A stretch of 64,000 nt of DNA from Desulfurobacterium thermolithotrophum DSM 11699 (GTDB taxonomy: Bacteria; Aquificota; Aquificia; Desulfurobacteriales; Desulfurobacteriaceae). This document shows positions 36,236 to 45,171 of the stretch, piece by piece. Below the pieces are notes generated by a model, which saw only the letters and a program-made list of their open reading frames with translations, did not search any database and was not told the origin of the DNA. The DNA is taken from assembly GCF_000191045.1 (NCBI RefSeq), contig NC_015185.1, forward strand, positions 310,001 to 374,000, given 5' to 3'. A program made the translations under genes and the position numbers. Each line of letters begins with the position of its first letter. Position 1 is the stretch's first letter.

Positions 36236-36367
36236 ATGGGAAGAGCTCTTAAAAACATATTCTTTTTCAGAAAATGGATATCTGCAGTTGAGTTAGTTCT
36301 TTATATTTTTATGTTGCTTACACTCTTTTTAACTGCTTACAAGCATTTATTTGGAGGTCATCACTAA
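36236..36367 (+). CDS. 43-aa single-span membrane protein of the cytochrome operon
   Basis: ATG at 36236 preceded by AAGGAGG. Sequence pattern: basic N-terminus (MGRALKNIFFFRKW), one hydrophobic span (AVELVLYIFMLLTLFLTAY) and a His-rich end (KHLFGGHH). A longer frame from 36176 has no Shine-Dalgarno and overlaps the previous small gene. It is the last gene before the operon terminator. Function unknown. Confidence 0.6.
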   Translation: MGRALKNIFFFRKWISAVELVLYIFMLLTLFLTAYKHLFGGHH

Positions 36368-36379
36368 TTTACTTATCAG

Positions 36380-36420
36380 CGGGACTTTTTTAAGAGGTCC
36401 CGTTAAAGTTTTCTTTTTTT
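36380..36420 (+). terminator. terminator of the cytochrome operon
   Basis: CGGGAC (36380-36385) and GTCCCG (36397-36402) form a stem. After it comes TTAAAG, then TTTTC and a run of seven T. Confidence 0.75.
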
Positions 36421-36562
36421 ATTCCGCTTTATCTTCCTACCTGATTTCTACCTTTTCTTATCAAAAAGTTCCGCAAATGTGAATTAATTCCATTTTTTCT
36501 TTATTCAGTAAAATTACTACTTAGGAAAATATTTCAAAATTTGAAGAAAATTATTTTAGGAA
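36421..36562. other. intergenic stretch between convergent cytochrome genes
   Basis: AT-rich, no open frame of note, no promoter or repeat recognised. It sits between the two terminators. Confidence 0.6.
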
Positions 36563-36591
36563 GGGAAGAATCCCTAAACGGGATTCTTCCC
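36563..36591. terminator. terminator of the selenocytochrome candidate (may work both ways)
   Basis: Perfect 12-bp stem, GGGAAGAATCCC (36563-36574) with GGGATTCTTCCC (36580-36591), loop TAAAC. It is placed 12 bases beyond the minus-strand stop, with T-rich DNA on both sides. Confidence 0.75.
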
Positions 36592-36602
36592 TTTATTAGA
36601 TT

Positions 36603-39600
36603 TTAGTGTTTCTTTCTTCTAAATCTTAAGCCTAATGCTCCAAGAGCCATTAAGAAAAAGTTAAGAATTCCTGAAATTGGGGATACAGCTGGAGCAATGG
36701 AACATCCACCTCCACCAGTAGCAGTAGTTGTCGTTGTTTGAGGATAACTTTCTGTGGAAGCAGTTCCTACAATAGCAAAATAGCTAAGTGTAGAACGAGA
36801 GAATGTAACGTAAGGATTATTAGAGTCTACATCAAAATCTCCAATCTTAGTCCAAGTTTTTCCATCTTCACTGGTAAATAAGGAAACCTTTCCAGTAACT
36901 TTTGTTGGATCATAAGGAAGTGTTATCTGAATTGGAGAATTAAATCTGTTTGTTTTTGTATGAATATGAAGAATTTCAGAGGCAAGTACAGGAGTTTTTA
37001 TTCCCTCTTTTGATGCTTCTTCTAGCACGGAAGACTGTAATTCTGGAACTTCGGCTTTTTCTACTTTAATTATAGTTGGAACATCTACAGCTCCAGGTGA
37101 TACAGAAATTACTATGCCTTCTTTGGATACTGTTCCTCCTTCTCTTGTAACAAGAGCGAAGGCAGCGTATTCCTTGCTTTCAACTGGAACAGATTCAAAC
37201 TGGGCGAGAGCTCCCTGAGTTAATCCCATTATTTCTCTGCCATCTGGAGTTTTGACAGTAGTAACTCCTTTTGGCACATGCCAACCACCGTAAGCTTTTG
37301 ATTCTTTAATAGCTTTATCTGGAAGAGCAAATGGAACAAGAGTTACAAATCTTCCAGCGTTAAAGTTTCCACTTTTCACAGCTGGACTGTACCTGTTCTT
37401 TGATTCATCTGAATTGTGGCACGCATTACAGGAGAGAGGACCTGACTTTTGAGCTCCAAGACCATATTTAGCTGGAAGAACTCCGTGATCAACACCAAAT
37501 GGAGCTATTCCTAAATATATTACAGGATTATGAGAATGGTTTGGATCTTCCTTGTTGAGAACCTGTGTTAAAGCTTCTTTCATAGCATCGTATTCATAAT
37601 CGCTATCAATTTCTGGCACCATATCTCCGTCGTTATCATAAATAAACTTACCATTTATTAGCTTAACTGCTGCTACCATTCCTGTGTCGTTTCCATTTAA
37701 GTCTTTCATAGATATAGCAGGTTTTCCGGTGTCAGCTTGAGCTTGAGAAACTGGAGCCATAGTTATTGCTGGAACTTCTTTTTGTGGATCTTCAGGGTCA
37801 ACTGTGGAGCGACCAACAGGTTTTCCTGTAGTTGGATCAACTGCTAATCCTTTAACAGCAGCATTAAGTTCTCTAACAAATAAAACTCTTCCTGTAGATG
37901 CATCCATCCAGGTTGCAACTGTAATTGGATTAATTAAACCTGCTTTTACGACATCATTACCATTATCGTCAATTGTATGTCTCCTTACTATTGCCGGTGC
38001 CCATCTCCATGGGAAAAGGAACGGCTTCATTTGCGGATCAGCACCTGTTGCCCACATGCCAAACATAGTGCCGTTATCATTCCATCTCATTAGAGCTCTA
38101 TATGGATCCATATCTATCATTGTCATAGGAACAATTGCATCTCCACCGTCATTAGTCGTCTGAGTAATCGTAAAGGCATAGTTAACACCGTAAGTCGGAG
38201 ATGGAGAGAATGCAGGAATAGCCCATTCAGGTGGGAACTGATACATTGTTACATTTCCATTGTCCACTACAAACTTCATAAATCTATTGTCAAATTGGCT
38301 GGAATAACCTACAAGATCGTTGAAAAATCTAAAGCTCCAGTATGTTTTATAAGGAACATGGCAAACCTGACACATCATAGAGTTTATGTGAACTGAAGCT
38401 GCCGGTCCAAAGTAAGCTTCGTGTTCCTTAGCTGCAGCAGCATCAGAACCCCAGTGACACTTTGTACAGGTCTGAAGTGAAGGATTGTAGTCAAGTGCCG
38501 GCATTACCTCACCTGCAGGATCATTTCCTTTCAAGAAGTTATGAGGATTGTGATGTAATTTTTCTTCATCAGAGAGATTGTCTTGACCGTGACAGGAAAG
38601 ACAAGAAAGGTTTCCTTTATCTGCTGCAAAGTGAACATCATATCCAGAGGGAAGTCCTGCAGTAGCGTTGTTCGGATCAGCTATTGTTCCATCTGGATTC
38701 ACAAATATTGGAGCATCTGTCGTATTACCCTCTGTTTCTCTGCTAAAGACGGCAGCTCTTTTCACAACATCAGCACCCATTCCAATAATTCCACGTCTTA
38801 CGTACCAAGATGGGTGGCTCTTGCCGTTCATATCAAACCATCTGTTGCCCTCATCTGGTATTGCAAAGTGACACTGGGCACACATCAGAGTAAGTTCGTC
38901 ATCTTTCCTATCTGCAGGTAAAGATTTGCTAACTCCAGCTTCTTTTGAACTATCTGCTTTACAGAGAGTATAGTGTCCACTCGTTTCAAGAATTGGCAGC
39001 TTGACACTCGAAAGATCAGCATCCGTTGCATAGTAAGCAACAGCCTTAAACGTTCCATCTTCCTGCTTTTCAAGTTTTACAAAAGCCAGAGGTTTGGAAG
39101 GATCATCGGGATGAGCAACTCCCATTAAAGTTCCAGTGTCAGCCCAACCGAAGAAGAAACCAGCTCTTCCAAGGTTTACGAACGGCTTTGGATTACTTGT
39201 ATCCATTGGATTGTAAGAGAACATGTCGTTTATTGTTGTAGCTCTAAGGAACATACCAGCGCCGACGTATGGTTGACCTTCAACTGTTGATTCAAAGAAA
39301 GCATTTCTCAAGTAATCTCTTGCAGAGAAGTTTGGAGCTCCAGGGTCGATGAAGAAAGTGGAAGTGAAATTACCAAGAGCTGGAGCAGTTGTATTATTCA
39401 TGGTACAGATGGTTGAGTTATCTGCAGGATTCACTATGTTTATGTTGTAATCTGGGCTATAAAGGTCTCCTTTTCTTATGGCTTCTGTTAACTGAGAAAC
39501 TACGATTGTTCTTAATGTCATGTTATCAGCAGCGTTTATATTTTCCAAACAGTTTGTAATCTCTTCGTTATAATAAAGGTTTATTATTCTTTCTAAAGGA

Positions 39601-40595
39601 TTAGAGTAAAACGCCACTGAGTCTATTGTGTAATTATTACTAATTTCGGTGGAATTTAAACTTGGTGGAAAACCAAGTGAAATTTCAACAACTTTTCCTT
39701 CTGCATCTTTCTTTTCAAAAATAAAAACTCTTGGATTAGCAGGTGTAGGATTGTCTGCAGTCCACATACCAGACTGAACAGATTTATTCTGACCTCTATC
39801 AGCATGACATAAGAAACAGTCTGTATCAAGGACTCCGGACTTCTTCCAGTTAAACTTATGGGGTTTACCTAAGTAACCTCTTGAGTATTCATCTGGAGTA
39901 TAAGAAAATGCGTCACCATCCACTTCACTATCGCTGTAAGTTGCATTTGAGAAGAATCCAGTTCCATCTTTAGCATCATCCCAGTCTGATACTTCATCAT
40001 GTCTTTTCCCTGAATCTCTATCAAACTCCATAATTCCACCAGAGTGACAAGAAGCACAGGTAAATACTTTATCCGGTGTTCCCTGATCCATATCGTAAGC
40101 AACATTACCTCTAAAATCTGTTTCGTTATTTACGTCAGGTGCTAAACCTGGATCTTCAGATGGTTTCTTTGCCGCCAACTGGCGGTAAGAAGGTGGTCAC
40201 CATGCTCCATCATCACCAAAAGAGCGAAGGAATTTTCTATAATCTTTTCCTTCCTTAACTCTTTCTGCTCCAAAATTATCTGCTAATTCATTCCATCCAC
40301 GACCTATGTGATAGGCTGCATGAACAGGACCTGGAAAGTGAACTCCACTAGTTACATCTCCCGTTATTTCTTTGTGACAGGCACCGCAAGTTGCTTCCCA
40401 ACTTACAGGTTTTCCCTCGCAGTATTCTTTGTTACCAATTTTTATACACTTGCTTGTGTCGAGGGTAATCGGGTTACCGTCAATATCCTTGAGCGGTACA
40501 GCTGGATGTGGATAAGCTGAAGAGGAATATGCAAGAGTTCCCATTGTAAAAAGGGAAGCTAAGGAAAGAACCTTCCTTAAAGATTTTGAAGCCAT
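36603..40595 (-). CDS. eight-haem surface cytochrome c with in-frame UGA (candidate selenoprotein)
   Basis: One frame of 1331 codons from ATG 40595 to 36603, interrupted only by TGA at 40199-40197 (codon 133). The N-terminal part has a signal peptide and haem site CGACH (70-74), ending GDDGAW. The frame continues PPSYRQLAAKKPSEDP with seven more haem sites: CASCH, CFLCH, CAQCH, CLSCH, CTKCH, CQVCH and CNACH. Just after the UGA is a SECIS-like hairpin. The downstream part alone would start at a TTG with no Shine-Dalgarno and no export signal. A long calcium-like or beta-rich region and a C-terminal tripartite anchor (GGGGCSIAP, hydrophobic span, RFRRKKH) follow. A plain stop or sequencing error is the alternative. 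Confidence 0.78.
40164..40199 (-). promoter_or_regulatory. SECIS-like hairpin directly after the in-frame UGA
   Basis: On the mRNA strand, UGA is followed by CCACC, then UUCUU-A-CCGCC, loop AGUU, then GGCGG-CA-AAGAA. That makes two stacked five-pair stems with a small internal loop. The loop has G as its second base and begins 16 bases after the UGA. As known for bacterial SECIS elements, the apical loop lies about 16-37 bases downstream and carries a G in its first two positions. Confidence 0.62.
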
Positions 40596-40629
40596 AGCAA
40601 ACCTCCTAAAAACTTTTATTCATTTATTT

Positions 40630-40656
40630 ATTATATAGAATTTTAAAAAATCGCAA
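40630..40656 (-). promoter_or_regulatory. possible promoter of the selenocytochrome candidate
   Basis: On the minus strand TTGCGA (40656-40651) and TATAAT (40635-40630) with 15 bases between, about 35 bases before the ATG, which has AGGAGG seven bases upstream. The -10 is strong but the spacing is short. Confidence 0.45.
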
Positions 40657-40740
40657 AGAAGGTAACATCAGCAATACGGAAAACAAAGTAAAAAATCAGA
40701 AAGAAAAAATGTTCATCATGTACTGAATTTATACAAAAAG

Positions 40741-41865
40741 TGTTGAAGTTCAGATAGAAGGTGGACACCCTAAAATAACCTTTGAATCCCAGAAGGAGGT
40801 GTCCACCGATGAAACAATTGAAAAGATTCAAAGGAACATCCCTCCATATATCAAGCACAAATACAGCATTCAAAGAAACCCTGAAAGAAGGAAGAAGAGT
40901 AAAAAAGAAACTTGACCTAACAAAAGACAGAAATGTTAAAAGGAGACTCAAATGGATAGAGTATTACCACAAAACAGGCAACGCCAGAAAAACATGCAGA
41001 TACTTTGGCATCAGTCCAACAACCTTCTACAAGTGGAAAAAAAGATACGACAAGTACGGGATAGAAGGACTCCAAGACAGAAACAAAAGACCTCATAAAG
41101 TAAGACAACCCCAAACAGAACCTGAAATAGAACACATCATCGTCACAATAAGGGAAAAATTCCCAACCTGGAGCAAAGAAAAGATAGCAGCCTTCATGGA
41201 AAGATACCTAAATGTAAAAATATCATCCTCTACAGTTTACAGGGTTCTCAAAAGACACGGACTAATAGAAAGAACCTGGAAACTAAAAAGTACCTACAAG
41301 AGGAAGAAACAGAAAGGGAAAAAGAACCGCACCAGAAAAGGACTAAGAGCAGACAAACCAGGAACAATCCTCATGGACGTTAAATACCTCTACTGGTGCG
41401 GTAAAACCTTTTACCAGTTCACGGCAATAGACAAGTTCACCCGAATAGCATTTGCCAAGGTTTATTCTACAAAAAGCAGCAGGAGCGGAAGAAGGTTTTT
41501 TGAAGAACTTGAAAAATTTCTTCCCTTCAAGATAGAGAAAGTTCAAACGGATAACGGGAGCGAATTTTTAGGGGAGTTAGACGAATATCTTAAAAGAAAA
41601 GGGATAGAACACTACTTTAGTTATCCGAAATCTCCCAAGACTAATGCGCATGTAGAAAGGTTTATTCAAACGACAGAAAGTGAACTATGGATGATAGAAG
41701 GAACAGAACCGACTGTTGATGAGATGAATAAAAAACTTTTTGAGTATTTAAAGATTTACAACTTTCTTAGACCCCATCACTCTTTAAATTACAAGACTCC
41801 CGCTGAGAAGTTTGAGGACTATATTAGAAGTCATCAAGGTGTCCACCATGTATTGAACTCGAACA
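40741..41865 (+). mobile_element. IS481-like insertion sequence, complete copy
   Basis: 1125 bp. The left end TGTTGAAGTTCAGATAGAAG leads into GGTGGACACC. The right end, inverted, reads TGTTCGAGTTCAATACAT and GGTGGACACC, so the inverted repeats are about 28 bases and imperfect. There is no clear target duplication (AAAAG on the left, GATAC on the right). It ends five bases before the -35 box of tRNA operon 2. Confidence 0.9.
40760..40807 (+). promoter_or_regulatory. inverted repeat masking the transposase ribosome-binding site
   Basis: GGTGGACACC (40760-40769) and GGTGTCCACC (40798-40807) are perfect inverse complements. The second arm overlaps the Shine-Dalgarno GGAGG (40795-40799) of the transposase. 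A transcript entering from outside would fold and hide the site. A transcript starting inside the loop would not. Confidence 0.55.
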
Positions 41866-41939
41866 GATACTTGACATTAAAAAATAACTTCCTATATTAT
41901 TCACCGTCCAGTAAGTGCCGGCTTAGCTCAGCTGGCTAG
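40809..41939 (+). CDS. IS481-family transposase (complete)
   Basis: 376 aa from ATG 40809, chosen over a TTG at 40782 because GGAGG sits nine bases before it. An N-terminal helix-turn-helix (KTCRYFGISPTTFYKWKKRY) and a second HTH region (STVYRVLKRHGLIERTW) precede an integrase core with Asp (MDVKYLYW), Asp (TDNGSEF) and Glu (HVERFIQT). The frame lacks a stop within the element. It runs past the right end at 41865 through the tRNA promoter and into tRNA-Thr before stopping, adding about 24 host-derived residues. Confidence 0.9.
   Translation: MKQLKRFKGTSLHISSTNTAFKETLKEGRRVKKKLDLTKDRNVKRRLKWIEYYHKTGNARKTCRYFGISPTTFYKWKKRYDKYGIEGLQDRNKRPHKVRQPQTEPEIEHIIVTIREKFPTWSKEKIAAFMERYLNVKISSSTVYRVLKRHGLIERTWKLKSTYKRKKQKGKKNRTRKGLRADKPGTILMDVKYLYWCGKTFYQFTAIDKFTRIAFAKVYSTKSSRSGRRFFEELEKFLPFKIEKVQTDNGSEFLGELDEYLKRKGIEHYFSYPKSPKTNAHVERFIQTTESELWMIEGTEPTVDEMNKKLFEYLKIYNFLRPHHSLNYKTPAEKFEDYIRSHQGVHHVLNSNRYLTLKNNFLYYSPSSKCRLSSAG
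41871..41898 (+). promoter_or_regulatory. promoter of tRNA operon 2
   Basis: TTGACA (41871-41876), 16-base spacer, TATATT (41893-41898), 18 bases before the first tRNA. It matches the promoter of tRNA operon 1 in both boxes and spacing, and likewise has an IS481-like end immediately upstream. Confidence 0.78.
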
Positions 41940-41993
41940 AGCGGGTGACTTGTAATCACCAGGTCGGGGGTTCGACTCCCTCAGCCGGCACCA
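41917..41993 (+). tRNA. tRNA-Thr (TGT)
   Basis: Acceptor stem GCCGGCT/AGCCGGC, anticodon loop CTTGTAA giving TGT, T-loop GTTCGAC and encoded CCA. First gene of the second tRNA operon. Confidence 0.95.
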
Positions 41994-41997
41994 TACT

Positions 41998-42083
41998 GGA
42001 GGGGTGGCCGAGTGGTCAAAGGCAGCGGACTGTAAATCCGCCGGCTGACGCCTACGCAGGTTCGAATCCTGCCCCCTCCACCA
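41998..42083 (+). tRNA. tRNA-Tyr (GTA)
   Basis: Acceptor stem GGAGGGG/CCCCTCC, long variable arm typical of class II tRNAs, anticodon GTA in CTGTAAA and encoded CCA. Confidence 0.95.
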
Positions 42084-42090
42084 TTAAAGA

Positions 42091-42167
42091 GCGGGCGTAG
42101 CTCAGCTGGCTAGAGCATCAGCCTTCCAAGCTGAGGGTCGCGGGTTCGAATCCCGTCGCCCGCTCCA
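42091..42167 (+). tRNA. tRNA-Gly (TCC)
   Basis: Acceptor stem GCGGGCG/CGCCCGC, discriminator T, anticodon loop CTTCCAA giving TCC and encoded CCA. Confidence 0.94.
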
Positions 42168-42173
42168 TAATAT

Positions 42174-42250
<77 letters not shown>

Positions 42251-42477
42251 ATTTTTTAAAAGTGAACGCAAAAATAAAAATAGTATTTTCTATCCTAGAA
42301 TGCTCTCTTAGATTCCTATAAGCTTTCTTATTTATCACCTTCCTGTTCAAAATTCTTTTGTTTTTATGCCTTCTTCTAACAGAAATCAAAGATAGCAAAA
42401 GGTATCTTACAGCTACTTTAGAATTACTCAAGTTTCCTATGTTATACTTTAGCAAATTTCTAAAAGGGAAGGTTAGA
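42251..42477. other. intergenic stretch between tRNA-fMet and glmS
   Basis: AT-rich, no convincing gene. A weak -10-like TATACT (near 42444) lies about 30 bases before the glmS start. No clear terminator follows the tRNA cluster. Confidence 0.5.
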
Positions 42478-44307
42478 GTGTGTGGGATTGTAGGTTACGT
42501 TGGTAAAGATAATGCAAAAAATGTCGTTTTAGATGGTCTTAAAAGGCTTGAATATAGAGGTTATGATTCCGCAGGTATTGCTTTAATTATAAATAGAAAG
42601 CTTAAAGTATATAAAAAGGAAGGAAAAATACGAAATCTTGAAATAGAACTTAACAAGCTAAATCTTTTTTCCAGCATTGGTATTGGTCATACCAGGTGGG
42701 CAACACACGGCAAGCCTGCAAGTAAAAATGCCCATCCTCATTTTGACTGTTTTCAAAAAATAGCAGTAGTCCATAATGGAATAATAGAAAACTACGTGGA
42801 ACTAAGAAAAGAACTTCAATCTAAAGGACACAAATTCCTTTCAGAAACAGACACAGAAGTAATTGCTCATTTAATAGAAGAAGAATTAAAGGAAACACCT
42901 AACTTTTTTGAAGCTTTTAGAAAAGCCGTTTCTCGTCTTAAAGGCTCTTACGCAATTGGAGTTATTTCTTCTCTTCAGCAGGATAAAATTTTTGTAGCAA
43001 GAAAGGATAGTCCTCTTGTTATTGGACTTGGGGAGGAAGAAAATTTTATAGCTTCTGATGTTCCTGCTTTCTTACCCTATACAAATAAAGCAATTTTTCT
43101 TGATGATTTTGAATTAGCAGTAATTAAAAAGAATAGTGTTGAAATCTTTGACTTCAATGGAGAGAAAAAAGAAAAAGAAGTTCACACTATCCCATGGTCT
43201 ATAGCTCAAGCTGAAAAAGCAGGCTATAAACATTTCATGCTAAAAGAAATTTTTGAACAACCAAGATCAATTGCAGATACGATAAGTGGAAACATGTCAT
43301 GGCTTAAAGGAGATGGTAAACTTGAAGGAGTTGACCCTAAATCCTTTGATAGAATTCAAATCATTGCTTGTGGTACTTCTTATCATGCTGGTCTTATAGG
43401 AAAATTCTACATAGAAAACCTTACCCGTATTCAAGTAGAAGTAGATTATGCATCTGAATATAGATATAGAAATCCAATAGTAAATGAAAAGACATTAGTC
43501 ATTGCTATTACTCAATCGGGAGAAACAGCAGATACACTTGCAGCAATGAAACTAGCAAAAGAGAAAGGAGCAAAAACCCTTGCAATATGCAATGTAATAG
43601 GTTCAACGATCACAAGAGAAGCTGATACTACTATCTACACTTATGCTGGTCCTGAGATAAGCGTAGCATCAACAAAAGCCTTTACGACGCAACTTACAGC
43701 ACTTTTTATACTTGCTCTTTATCTTGGCAAAGAAAGAAAAACCTTAAGTTCTGAAAAGTTAGAAGCTTACTTTAAACTTTTAATGGAAGTACCATCTAAA
43801 ATGGAAGAATTTTTAAATACTGAGAGAAAAGAAGAAATCGTTAAAAAAATTGCACTTGAATTTTATAAAGCTTCTGATGCTCTTTATCTTGGGAGGTATG
43901 TAAACTACCCAATAGCTCTTGAGGGAGCACTAAAGCTAAAGGAGATTTCATATATACACGCAGAAGGATATCCTGCTGGTGAAATGAAGCATGGTCCTAT
44001 AGCATTAATAGATGAAACGATGCCAGTAATAGTTGTTGCAACAAAGAGTAAAGTTTACGAGAAAGTGCTTTCAAATGTTGAAGAAGTTAAAGCAAGAAAG
44101 GGAAGGGTTGTTTCTATAGTTAATAAGGGAGATAAAGCTGTAAAACAACTTTCAGAGTTTTCTATAGAGGTTCCAGAGGTTAATGAGTTTTTATCTCCTA
44201 TTATTAATGTCGTACCTTTGCAGCTTTTTGCTTACTATATCGCAGATTTTTTAGGTTATGATGTTGACCAACCAAGAAATCTTGCTAAGAGCGTTACTGT
44301 GGAGTAA
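42478..44307 (+). CDS. glmS: glutamine--fructose-6-phosphate aminotransferase (isomerising)
   Basis: Makes glucosamine-6-phosphate for peptidoglycan and lipopolysaccharide. It has 609 aa. The start is the GTG at 42478, because maturation must expose the catalytic Cys: the product begins MCGIVGYVG. The N-terminal Ntn glutaminase has RLEYRGYDSAGIA and GHTRWATHGKP. Two SIS domains follow (IACGTSYHAGLIGKF, ITQSGETADTLAAM), with the C-terminal KSVTVE end. No glmS ribozyme-like sequence was recognised upstream. purU follows two bases after the stop. Confidence 0.96.
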   Translation: MCGIVGYVGKDNAKNVVLDGLKRLEYRGYDSAGIALIINRKLKVYKKEGKIRNLEIELNKLNLFSSIGIGHTRWATHGKPASKNAHPHFDCFQKIAVVHNGIIENYVELRKELQSKGHKFLSETDTEVIAHLIEEELKETPNFFEAFRKAVSRLKGSYAIGVISSLQQDKIFVARKDSPLVIGLGEEENFIASDVPAFLPYTNKAIFLDDFELAVIKKNSVEIFDFNGEKKEKEVHTIPWSIAQAEKAGYKHFMLKEIFEQPRSIADTISGNMSWLKGDGKLEGVDPKSFDRIQIIACGTSYHAGLIGKFYIENLTRIQVEVDYASEYRYRNPIVNEKTLVIAITQSGETADTLAAMKLAKEKGAKTLAICNVIGSTITREADTTIYTYAGPEISVASTKAFTTQLTALFILALYLGKERKTLSSEKLEAYFKLLMEVPSKMEEFLNTERKEEIVKKIALEFYKASDALYLGRYVNYPIALEGALKLKEISYIHAEGYPAGEMKHGPIALIDETMPVIVVATKSKVYEKVLSNVEEVKARKGRVVSIVNKGDKAVKQLSEFSIEVPEVNEFLSPIINVVPLQLFAYYIADFLGYDVDQPRNLAKSVTVE

Positions 44308-44309
44308 AG

Positions 44310-45164
44310 ATGAGAGAAACAGCAATACTTTTAATTTCCTGCCCAGATAGAAAAGGAATACTTGCAGAAATTACAGGTTTTATAGCAAAACATGGTGGGA
44401 ACATTCTTCATGCAGATCAACACATTGATTTTCAGAAGGAAATCTTCTTCATGAGAATAGAATGGGATTTAAGCAACTTTGAAATACCGAAAGAAAAATT
44501 ACCTGAATCTTTCCAGCCTATTGCAGAAAAATTTCAGATGGATTACCAAATAAAGTTTAGTTCTGATATTCAAAATGTTGCTATTTTTGTTTCAAAGTAT
44601 GACCACTGCCTTTATGAACTCCTTTATCGATTTAAAGCTGGTGAGCTTAGGGGAAATCTCAAATTTGTAATAAGCAATCATCCAGATCTTAAACCAGTTG
44701 TTGAAATGTATGGAGTTCCTTTCTACCATTTTCCAAAAAGTAAAAAAAATAAGCTTGAAGTTGAAGAAAAAGAAATAGAGCTCCTAAAAAAAGAAAAAAT
44801 TGATCTAATAATTCTTGCAAGGTATATGCAGATATTAAGTGATAGATTCGTCAATGAATTTAGAAACAAGATAATAAACATTCATCACTCTTTCCTTCCA
44901 GCCTTTGTAGGAGCAAAACCTTACCATAGAGCTTATGAAAGAGGAGTGAAAATAATTGGAGCAACAAGTCATTACGTAACGGAAGAGCTTGATCAAGGTC
45001 CAATAATAGAACAGGATGTTGTCAGAGTAAGTCATAGAGACAGTATAGAGGACATGATTAGAAAAGGTAGAGATCTTGAAAAATTAGTCCTTGCAAGAGC
45101 TGTTAGATGGCATCTTGAAAACAAAATACTCGTATATGACAACAAAACGGTAATCTTTGATTAA
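44310..45164 (+). CDS. purU: formyltetrahydrofolate deformylase
   Basis: Hydrolyses 10-formyl-THF to formate and THF, balancing one-carbon pools. It has 284 aa. An N-terminal ACT domain (LLISCPDRKGILAEITGFIAKHGGNILHADQ) is followed by a formyl-transferase catalytic domain. Catalytic Asn-His-Asp positions are seen in NIHHSFLPAFVGAKPYHRAYERGVKIIGATSHYVTEELDQGPII. The ACT-plus-hydrolase layout separates it from GART (PurN). It lies directly after glmS. Confidence 0.92.
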   Translation: MRETAILLISCPDRKGILAEITGFIAKHGGNILHADQHIDFQKEIFFMRIEWDLSNFEIPKEKLPESFQPIAEKFQMDYQIKFSSDIQNVAIFVSKYDHCLYELLYRFKAGELRGNLKFVISNHPDLKPVVEMYGVPFYHFPKSKKNKLEVEEKEIELLKKEKIDLIILARYMQILSDRFVNEFRNKIINIHHSFLPAFVGAKPYHRAYERGVKIIGATSHYVTEELDQGPIIEQDVVRVSHRDSIEDMIRKGRDLEKLVLARAVRWHLENKILVYDNKTVIFD

Positions 45165-45171
45165 TTCATAA

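Noticed and set aside
36603-40178. Separate gene starting at TTG 40178
   Set aside because: It has no Shine-Dalgarno and no signal peptide for a seven-haem protein, and it is in frame with the signal-bearing ORF upstream across a single TGA. One recoded gene explains it better.
25633-41865. Cytochrome region as a composite transposon
   Set aside because: The elements at its two sides belong to different families, so they cannot mobilise it together by the usual route.
42251-42477. glmS riboswitch/ribozyme
   Set aside because: No conserved glmS ribozyme core was recognised, and the organism type is not one where it is usual.
42358-42477. N-terminal extension of GlmS
   Set aside because: The catalytic Cys must become the first residue; the GTG before TGT GGG ATT is the only start that permits it.
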